From the NCBI GenBank assembly GCA_003550325.1, contig QKWP01000035.1, positions 324,658 to 388,657 on the forward strand: a stretch of 64,000 bases of DNA, written 5' to 3'. The stretch comes from Gigaspora rosea (lineage: Eukaryota > Glomeromycota > Glomeromycetes > Diversisporales > Gigasporaceae). A program made the position numbers and the translations under genes. This document shows, one piece after another, positions 56,542 through 64,000 of this stretch (position 1 is its first letter; every line of letters begins with the position of its first letter). A model generated the notes under the pieces. The model was not told the DNA's origin. It saw nothing but the letters and a program-made list of their open reading frames with translations, and searched no databases.

Positions 56542-59513
56542 TAATGTTTGGACCCGGTTACAATATTTCATCCGGGTTACTCGTATAACTTAAAATCGGG
56601 TTATCCGGGTGAAAACAGGTTATATATTTATATCATCCGGATTACCTGTATAACCTTAAAATCGGGTTACCTAGATGCTATAAAATATGACGCATTTAAT
56701 AATTTATAAAAAATTAAACTTTTTAATGAATCATAGGTACGCGATAGTTAAATTTTTATTAGCATTACTAAAAAATTTATTATATTGCATATATGCTAAC
56801 CAACATTATTTCAATATTATTTTTGATTGAAAATTGAAATTGCATCAGAATTTCGTTTCATAAACATCAATTTACCAACCAACTTGGGATCTAATCGATT
56901 GCGCTTAGCAGTAACGTGATTGCCCGCATCTGAAAATAACCTTTCACTGGGCACAGAAGATGCGGGAATAGATAAGTATTTTTGAGCTAATTTTGCTACA
57001 TTAGGAAATCGTTTTTTCCAACTTGCCCACCACTCGAATGGGTTCACAGTATCTTCAGCGATAGGAGTTTGTACCGGATCCAGATAGCATTCTAATTCAG
57101 ATAAAGGATTAGAAGTGGTGTTAAATGTAGCAGATGCCCCAAATATTGATGAGTGAAAACGACTACGGCGTAAATTATTATTTGGAATATTTGATGAATT
57201 AGATGTTGGCATTGCTTTTTCTAAATCTGAAGCAATTAGCTCTTGAAATTGACGTGCTAATTCACTTTTTGCCCTTTTTTGAGTTTCATCATCCCAAGTA
57301 GAAAGTGTCTTTAATCGGGGATCCAAAAGCGAAGCAAGCAAACCAATCATTATTGGTTCATTCCAATACTCAAACAAAGAATTATAGATTGTACGTCGCA
57401 TTATCTTAATAACTTGAGTATTAAGTAAATGTTCTCTATTGACTGACGATTCTGTATCTGAATCTTCGTCACTATCATCATCGGATGATTCTTCATGACA
57501 AAAGTTGGGCGTTTCTATTTAGAAAATAATAAATGTATTATTTATAAATTTGCTTTTATACAGGATAATTACAAGCTATTAAATATTTTAACAATACCTT
57601 CATTATCATTATCGACGTCATTATCTTCATCGTCATCACTAATTTCTTCGAAATCAACGAACGAATATTTAAGAACTTGAATTAGTGGATAAATAACTGA
57701 TAAAGTGGCATATTGTGACCCACTAAAATAAGCAGTGGCATCATCAAATGGCTCTAGTAATATTACTATTTGGTTTAATAAATCCCATTCATTGGGTAAA
57801 AGAAGCCGTTTGTTTAATTTTTGACCATCAATTCGATCATCTCGATTATCAGACAAGGGTAACGTTGCAGCCAACCATTCAATTGCTTTGCGCAATTTTA
57901 TTAACCATCTTCAAGAATGAAATTTGGAATTCCAGCGTGTTTCTGTATCTACAATGTTTCGCAAAATAGAATGTCTAGAATCCATATTATTTGATAACAA
58001 ATCATCTGAATCACTATCAGAATTATTTAATTCATTAGTTAAATCGACACTATTCTGAATTACAGAAGTTGCAGATAAACGTTGTTGATATTCTTGTTGG
58101 GCTTCATCTAAACGTTCGCTTTGTTTAGGAGAATCAGTGAAAAACCGGACTAGTTTTTTTATTCTTCTAATATGTGTATTAATTTTTTTAAAAGTACGAC
58201 CAATTGAAAGTTGCAAAGTATGCGCTGCACAAGGCAGACGCACAACTCCATCCCACAAACAGATTGCCTTTACCATGTTACTACCATTATCTGTTGTGAT
58301 ACAAGTGATTTTTCCATTTAAGCGAAATTCCATTATTTTTTCTTTTAAAAAAGCAACAATGTTTTCAGCGGAATGAGGATAAGGCATACGTTCCATACAA
58401 AGAAGGCAATCATACACCTTAAAATCACTTGATAACCAATGAACCGTTAATCCTATATATCCATGCTTGCTTCGCGAGGTCCATAAATCAGTCGTCAATG
58501 ATGCTGATTCACACGTATTATTTAGTAATGTTTTTAGACTTTCAGTTGAATTATTATAACCAATAAAAATTTCTTCTTTTATTTTTTTATTGCAGGGAAT
58601 TTTAAAAGCGGGATCGATGATTCTCATCATTTTCTTATATCCCTTTCCTTCAATTACATAGATTGGTAAACCGTCAACAATAATCCATTCAGTAATTGCT
58701 TGCCGAATTTCCTGATTTCGTGGTTCTTTATGTAATTTAGTTTTTGCATGTTCAATTGACTCTGATAGTGTTTGCTGAATAGTATGGTCTTGCATCTATA
58801 CAATAACAAAAATAAGTATTATTTAATTGTACTAAATATTATAACTTTGTTAATAGAATCTTACTTTATTTTGTTTTTTGTGTAGGTTATGTTTAATTTG
58901 AAGGTGACTGCTCATATTTCCTGTACCGCCATCATAAATAAGCTTATGGCCACATTTAACTTGCTTATTACTCAACTTTGTTATTTCAACTGTACATATA
59001 CAGTATTCTTTATCTTTGCTCAAAGTAAAGTACTTCCACACCCAACTAGACTTTGCATACTGCCGCCTGAACTTCGGATGGTTTAATTCGTTTTTTTTTG
59101 TAATGCGAGATTGATCAGAAAAAGTTGTGGAAGTGGCACCACTGTTAGAACTAACCGACGATACATTATCACTTGTCTCATGTGAAGTTTCTTCAAAAAA
59201 GTCATCACAAATATCACTTCCGTTCATTTTATAGTGAAAAAAAAAATTATAACGAATTTACATTCGAGAAAAAAAAGCATTAAATTCTCTCAAAAAGTGA
59301 GCTAAATTTCTTAATCGGGTTTGAGATGGCGTACAGCATATTTGATATTACTCTTCAAAACCTGATCACCTGAATTAATCCGGATTGGCCCAGATTCCAG
59401 TAATCCGGGTCAAAACGGTTGTATCTGATTTCACCCGGGTAATAATTTAAGACCCGGGTTACCCGTATTGATCCGGGTCAACCCGGATTAATATAACCCG
59501 GGTCCAAACACTA
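56542..59513 (-). mobile_element. hAT transposon, complete ends, TSD GTTATCTT
   Basis: TAATGTTTGGACCC and inverted TAGTGTTTGGACCC are flanked by perfect 8-bp GTTATCTT (56534-56541, 59514-59521). Both subterminal regions carry AACCCGGGT-type words in many copies. Deleting the element and one GTTATCTT restores the flanking palindrome arm. It encodes the transposase at 56817-59227. Confidence 0.95.
56817..59227 (-). pseudogene. hAT (ZBED-type) transposase, three exons, one in-frame stop
   Basis: Exons 59227-58865, 58795-57598 and 57514-56817 join through GT-AG introns (69 and 83 bp) to 753 codons. Residues 1-121 hold a Ser-rich start and a BED-like zinc finger (KCGHKLIYDGGTGNMSSHLQ with later His). 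Catalytic core: TTDLWTSRSKHGYIGLTVHW (Asp about 224), CITTDNGSNM (Asp about 290), the C-x2-H motif LPCAAHTLQLS and ETRWNSKFHS. A TGA follows at 57913-57911 (about residue 416), where many relatives have Trp. The same frame continues with RWLIKLRKAIEWL to the C-terminal dimerisation region SSVPSERLFSDAGN, whose Glu is the third catalytic acid. One base change is the only visible lesion, so inactivation is recent, or the stop is read through or is an error. Confidence 0.92.
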
Positions 59514-59916
59514 GTTATCTTGATAAAAAAAGGGTTTATATTGAAAAATCAAAAAATTTTACTTTAGTACATAGGTACCCATTTTTCTTACAAGATAACC
59601 TACTTTGGTCGCCCAAGTAAAGTTGTTCAGGACATGATTTTACACATACACATCATCTTAAAATCGTTAAATATTTGTTTTTGGCGAAGTTAAATTTTTG
59701 TTTTGTGCCAAATCGGCAAAATTTTAATTCGATTTTTAAGCTCAATTTTTTCTTTTCACCTTGTTCTATATCCTCGAAAAATTTAATTTTAAGTTAGTAT
59801 GTAGAGAAGAAACATTATGAATTCAAAGTTTATAGTAATTTTATATGTTTTTTTTATAAATTTATATATAACAAAAAACTCAGTCATAAATAGTATAACA
59901 AATCGTGTGACTGATA

Positions 59917-60165
59917 TAAAATATTAAGCTAAAAATTTAATTTTAAGTTCTTTAAATCTATTTTTTTTAAATAAAAAAAGTTTAAAAAATTTTATACTAC
60001 AGTTCTTAAAATAATTAATTGATGATCTGGATAAAATCAGTACTATTACCATATTGGGACAATAGTAAATTTTGGGATAAATACAATATAAACTTTTATT
60101 ATATGCTAAAATCTAATTTCATTCCAATAATAAGTTATTTTTTTATTAAATTAACAGTTCATATC
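59917..60165. other. Right part of the split Tc1/Tigger-type element and spacer
   Basis: AAATCTATTTTTTTTAAATA and AAAAATTTTATACTAC resemble 47250-47310. The far terminus (near 60050, ACCATATTGGGACAATAG) is too diverged to place firmly. Confidence 0.5.
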
Positions 60166-60835
60166 AATTAATTAAAAGATATCATTGACAACTCTTTCTG
60201 ACGATCCTCTGGACCAAAATTTCCCATAAGCACCGACCTACGAAAATTTTGTAGTTAGTATTTTTAAACATAACAAAAACTCTATCTAGAAGCAACTTGG
60301 ATACAGAACTTCAGATTGCATGCGAAAAGACTGAAATAGAGCTGAAAAAGATTTTTCCTTGTGGGTTTGGTTCTCCGGATAGAAGACTTCGTTGCTATAG
60401 AAAATGTAGTAGGGCTAAAACCCTGGAGTTTTTTGTCGAAAGATGTGGAAGTCTAGACAGAAACATACCTTTGGTTATCTATACTATTCTACAAAACATA
60501 AAACTTACACTCTTTACAAGTTTTGGTTTCTCTGCTATCTCTCTTTGGTTTTTTCGAAATTTCGCCAAAAAGTAGGCAATTCAGCTTACCCCCTCCAAAA
60601 GATCGGCAGTGTTTACTCCTTCCAATTTGGGAATACGTCTATCTAATCGGAATCAGTCATGAGTGAATTTGAATCCTGCGAATAAACAAATGACACGTGA
60701 GATGTTTTGGTGGAAAATTCGAGATGAAATTTCTTTCTAGAACTTTCTATTAGACGTAGTTTAGTTTTCTTTCTTTTATGTACATAATACTTTGGCAGAA
60801 TTATGCTGCACAGTATTATAATTTTTAAACATTAA

Positions 60836-60872
60836 TAGTATTAGTATTAGTATTAGTATTAGTATTTGTTAT
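60836..60872. repeat. (TATTAG)n microsatellite
   Basis: Five or more perfect TATTAG units inside the retroelement. Confidence 0.9.
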
Positions 60873-61336
60873 CTCCTCTCTTTTTTCTCATTTTTTTTAG
60901 ATAGGATTAGTCAGTTCCGCCTTGTTTATAGGCTTTTTCTTTGTTTCTCTCATCTTACATCTTTTTCTTTTGTTGTTGTTTTTAGTTTCTCGTCTAGGTT
61001 CGATGCTATTTCCCCCTTTTTTTTACGACCCTTTTATTTCTTTTATATCTCATTTTTTCTTGAATGGTAGTATACAGATAATAGTACATGCTATTATTAT
61101 CTGATCCCACCATTGATGCTAGGTGGGAGGGATTTGAAGAGAAATCCTATAAACTTGACGGCACTGACGTTGAGACTCCATTCTCTCAGGAGTTTGGTGT
61201 AATGAGTTGCATTTGGGCGCTCTTAGAAGTAGCCGGATGATGTTGGACCTATATAATAGTGGATATATTAGTTTGTTTACAATTGTAAACTGCTCAGGAT
61301 TAATAAACTAGTTAGGCTCTAGCAAGGCCGTCAAAG

Positions 61337-61337
61337 N
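61337..61337. other. Single N between duplicated 98-bp segments
   Basis: 61238-61336 and 61338-61435 both begin GATGT T GGACCTATATAATAG and end CAAGGCC(G/A)TCAAA, with a few differences. Probably an unmerged contig overlap. Confidence 0.85.
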
Positions 61338-61431
61338 GATGTTGGACCTATATAATAGTGGATATATTAGTTTGTTTACAATTGTAAACTGCTCAGGATA
61401 AATAAAAAAGTTAGGCACTAGCAAGGCCATC

Positions 61432-61469
<38 letters not shown>

Positions 61470-61479
61470 TAAAGATATA

Positions 61480-62149
61480 GAGCTCACTAAGATGTATCTA
61501 ATAGTGGTCAGATAATTCAAATCGGCCTAGTGTATACTATGATATCGCTAAAAAATGCTTGTGCAACTATATAAAATTTTTAGTTTGTTTATATAAAATT
61601 TTATATAGTCAGGCAATACATATTAGCAGATTGGCATAATTGGGCCTGTTTTCGATAAACTGTTACATGAAAAAGTTGCTTCTAAATGACGTTGAAAACT
61701 AACAAATGAAGCACTTGTTACAACTAACAAAAGAACTTTTTTGACATTTAGACAAGCTAAAAACCAAAAAAAACTCAATAAAAGAGCTATGCCAAGCTGT
61801 AGAAAGAAGTACTTTTACTGTTTGTTGAAATACTCAGACATTTTAGAATAAGTTGGGCATTGTTAGATGGGTTGGTAACTATCAAGGGTAAATTCGAAAG
61901 CTAATTTTAAAAAAATGGCCTTTTTAACTTACTTTTGGCTTATATTTAAATATATGAATTTTATAATGTACTATGTACTTATGATAATTATAAATGCAAA
62001 GCTAGTTAAAAAGGCTATTTTTGTGAAAATTCACTCTATAAAAATTTTCGTATAAAATTTTTTTGATAATCCTCAATCATGATTGGTCGATTACTCAATT
62101 ATACTGATCTGCTAATATAAGTTTTTTAGTAATATCTTAGCATATATTA
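61480..62149. other. AT-rich spacer
   Basis: No gene recognised. A small inverted pair TATATAAAATTTTTAG / AAAATTTTATATAG lies at 61570-61605. Confidence 0.5.
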
Positions 62150-62195
62150 GGGGGCTTCCAGAAATTACGTAATTTTTTAGTGAGTGGGTAGGTTT

Positions 62196-62556
62196 TAGTG
62201 ATGCGAATGGCTCAGCTCGGCTTGGCTCATAGCTAACATTTACTAAGCCGAGCCGATCCTTCGGCACTACATCCAGAGCTGAGCTGTTTATAAGCCAATC
62301 TCTCTCAAGCCGAGCCATTTATAAGCTGATCTCTATCATAAATAAAGTTGAACACACAATACTAGATTATCTACTATTGGCCAATAGGAGCAAATACTTT
62401 AATAGTAGACTCATAGCCGAGCTGATGATCGGCTTAAAGGTCTTAGCCAAGCCATTTTTGGAGCTGATATCTTATTAGTAGACCCAAAGCCGAGCTGATG
62501 ATCAGCTCGGCTTAGCCATTCAGCTCACGGCTCGGCTCTAGCCGTTCGCATCACTA
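62196..62556. mobile_element. hAT-like MITE with GAGCCGAGC words
   Basis: TAGTGATGCGAATGGCTCAG and inverted TAGTGATGCGAACGGCTAGA are flanked by GTAGGTTT/GTAGGTCC (six of eight match). AGCCGAGC and GCTCGGCT words occur ten or more times. The 68-codon frame across it is a repeat product. Confidence 0.88.
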
Positions 62557-62629
62557 GTAGGTCCCAAAAATATCAGGTTATAATTATAATTCTGGTCAAA
62601 TTTTTATAAAAATATATAATTATAAAATT

Positions 62630-63230
62630 ATTAATAACTATTGTTCTACTAAACCAATTTAGATGATTTAACTACCAAAATGTTCATCTCACTAAGATGA
62701 TTCTAACAAGTCCAAAATCGTTAAAATCTAATCATAAGATTCCAAGATAATTCAGCTTTTGTGTAATTTTAATAGTAATTTTTTAGAATGACTAAGTAAA
62801 TTTTTTTAATATTGAATAACTTTTGATCACCTGGCCTGTTTTGGATAATTTAACTACCAAAATGTTCGGCACAATAAAATGATTCTAGAAGCCCAAAATC
62901 ACTAAATTCCAATTACAGAATTTAAAGATCGATAAAAATTTGTATTGTTAGACAAACAATACAAATCTTTATTAATCTTAAAAACCTGTAATTAGAATTT
63001 AGCGATTTTGGGCTTGCTAGAATCATTCCACTAAGACGAACATTTGGTAGTTAAATTATCCAAAATGGGCCATTGGATCAAAAGTTATTCAATATTAAAG
63101 AAATTTACTTAGTCATTCTAAAAAATTACTATTAAAATTACACAAAAGCTGAATAATCTTGGGATCTTGTGATTAGATTTTAATGATTTTGGGCTTAAAT
63201 TGGTCCAGTAGAGCAATAGTTATTATCAAT
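62630..63230. repeat. Opposed GATC-palindrome units
   Basis: Left half (AACTACCAAAATGTTCATCT, AAAATCGTTAAAATCTAATC) mirrors the right half around 62955 (TTGTTAGACAAACAA). Same family as 53085-55075. Confidence 0.85.
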
Positions 63231-63368
63231 TTTATAAATTGAAATGTATGAATAAATTTAAAAAATATAAAATTTGATTGGCTAATAGAGTATTAGATAA
63301 GGGTGAGTGGGGTAAAATTTTAAAATTTATTAGTAACAAAATATTACGTAATTTCTGGAAACCCCCTA

Positions 63369-63523
63369 AATAGATCAGATTAATTATAAAATTACTAAAA
63401 ATATAAAGATCTATAGAAAAACTTCAAAAATAAGCAAAAAATTACTTTAAATAGAAAAATCTGTAAAAAACACCAAAAATAAGCAAACTAATATCTGATT
63501 TATCTATATATATTTTGGGGGCC
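63369..63523. mobile_element. TIR MITE (AAATATATATAGATA), copy 2, left end damaged
   Basis: Matches 43813-43986 (AAATTACTAAAAATA, AAGATCT, AAAATAAGCAAAAAATTAC and ATCTATATATATTTTGGGGG). The left terminus is lost against the neighbouring element. Confidence 0.75.
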
Positions 63524-63607
63524 TGCTATATAGTTGCTTGTAACAATAGTATATAACTAGGAAACAGATACCGTTAGTGTCCAAAGCCAAAAATAACAAT
63601 TAATAAA

Positions 63608-63760
63608 TACAAGTTTACTTAGTACATTAAGTTATAATTAATTAGTAAATTTTGTAAATTATAAGAGTTTATAGACTTTTATTAATAAAATTCTATAAAA
63701 TCTTATAATTCACAAATTTTTATTAATTAATTCTAACTTTATGCACTAAGTAAACTTGTA
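63608..63760. mobile_element. Palindromic MITE (family TTCTGAACAAG), copy 2
   Basis: TACAAGTTTACTTAGTACAT mirrors GCACTAAGTAAACTTGTA. The centre TTTATTAATAAAATT is the same as in 7122-7309. Confidence 0.85.
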
Positions 63761-63915
63761 CAACATCTAAAATACATCAAATTATTAGAATTATATTTAT
63801 TTTACTTAAAATTTGGAGAAAATATGCTTAAATTTGACTTTTTTGATCAAAAATCAAAATTCATGCATCTATTCTTTAAATTTCAAGTAAAATAAAAATA
63901 ATTCTGCTAAATTAA

Positions 63916-64000
63916 TGTATTTTTAGGTTCTGAACAAGTTTACTTAGTGCATTAAGTTAGAATTAATAAGTAAGATCTTGTGAATCATAAGATTTTATAA
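63916..64000. mobile_element. Palindromic MITE, copy 3, cut by window end
   Basis: TGTATTTTTAGGTTCTGAAC and AAGTTTACTTAGTGCATTAA match the left arm of 7122-7309. The right arm lies beyond the window. Confidence 0.85.

Larger units (their letters stand above)
55896..59916. mobile_element. Large inverted-repeat element, TSD TA, carrying the hAT transposon
   Basis: TATCAGTCTCACGACTTGTC and inverted TATCAGTCACACGATTTGTT start arms of about 390 bp (left 55896-56280, right 59522-59916). These share CTTTGAATTCAT, GGCACAAAACAAAAATTTAA and CTGAACAACTTTACTTGGG. Without the hAT insertion it would be about 1.05 kb, consisting of the arms and a central palindrome. It lies inside a CAGTGG-family element. 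Confidence 0.85.
60183..61464 (+). mobile_element. Retroelement-like insertion with poly(A), copy 2
   Basis: Target duplication AATTAATTAAAAGATAT (60166-60182) and AATTAATTAAAGATAT (61463-61478). A run of about 29 A ends it. The start GACAACTCTTTCTGACGATC and the block CAGCTTACCCCCTCCAAAAG match 9303-10392. Short frames (92 and 67 codons) are fragments of the frame seen in the other copy. No reverse transcriptase, so it is non-autonomous. About 100 bp near the 3' end are doubled around an N. Confidence 0.85.
62150..63366. mobile_element. TIR element (GGGGGCTTCCAGAAATTACG), TSD TA
   Basis: GGGGGCTTCCAGAAATTACG and inverted GGGGGTTTCCAGAAATTACG are flanked by TA (62148-62149, 63367-63368). The interior consists of a hAT-like MITE (62196-62556) and opposed GATC-palindrome units (62630-63230). 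Confidence 0.9.

Noticed and set aside
62112..62318. 68-codon frame on the minus strand
   Set aside because: It spans the end of a MITE filled with GAGCCGAGC words.

Overview
The window looks like a gene-poor, transposon-rich stretch of a very AT-rich fungal nuclear genome. Three conserved genes have short GT-AG introns. A decayed Sel1-repeat reading frame (KAFKYLQKSAEMGN type) and several hAT and Tigger/pogo transposons fit an arbuscular mycorrhizal fungus (Glomeromycotina). The organism is an inference; nothing here identifies a species.

The genes sit in two islands. At 12.2-14.1 kb is a complete six-exon argininosuccinate lyase gene (minus strand). At 36.2-39.8 kb are a small unidentified reading frame (minus), a four-exon EMG1/NEP1 rRNA methyltransferase gene (plus) and a four-exon Cu/Zn superoxide dismutase gene (minus); EMG1 and SOD1 converge. 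These genes do not form a pathway.

Almost everything else is mobile DNA, much of it nested. There is one apparently intact Tigger-like element (33.2-35.7 kb), one hAT element with a complete 8-bp target duplication whose transposase has a single stop (56.5-59.5 kb), a hAT fragment at the left edge and a broken Tigger-like transposase at 16.3-18.0 kb. Around them are many non-autonomous elements whose ends and target duplications can be read directly: hAT-like (8 bp), Mutator-like (9 bp), Tc1/Tigger-like (TA) and PIF-like (TTA/TAA). There are two full copies of a tRNA-headed retroelement with 12-13 bp target duplications, a second poly(A) retroelement, and several families of long palindromes.

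The most unusual feature is at 44.4-49.0 kb, with weaker parallels at 22.3-26.3 kb. Large terminal-inverted-repeat elements there carry tandem arrays whose units look like exon-plus-intron modules, with 5' splice sites, CTAAC or TACTAAC branch points and pyrimidine-AG ends, but without open coding frames. A second unusual feature is an internal cassette ending in CCCTAA-like words that recurs inside elements with unrelated termini. Two single N positions (20152 and 61337) sit between near-identical flanking copies and look like unresolved assembly joins.
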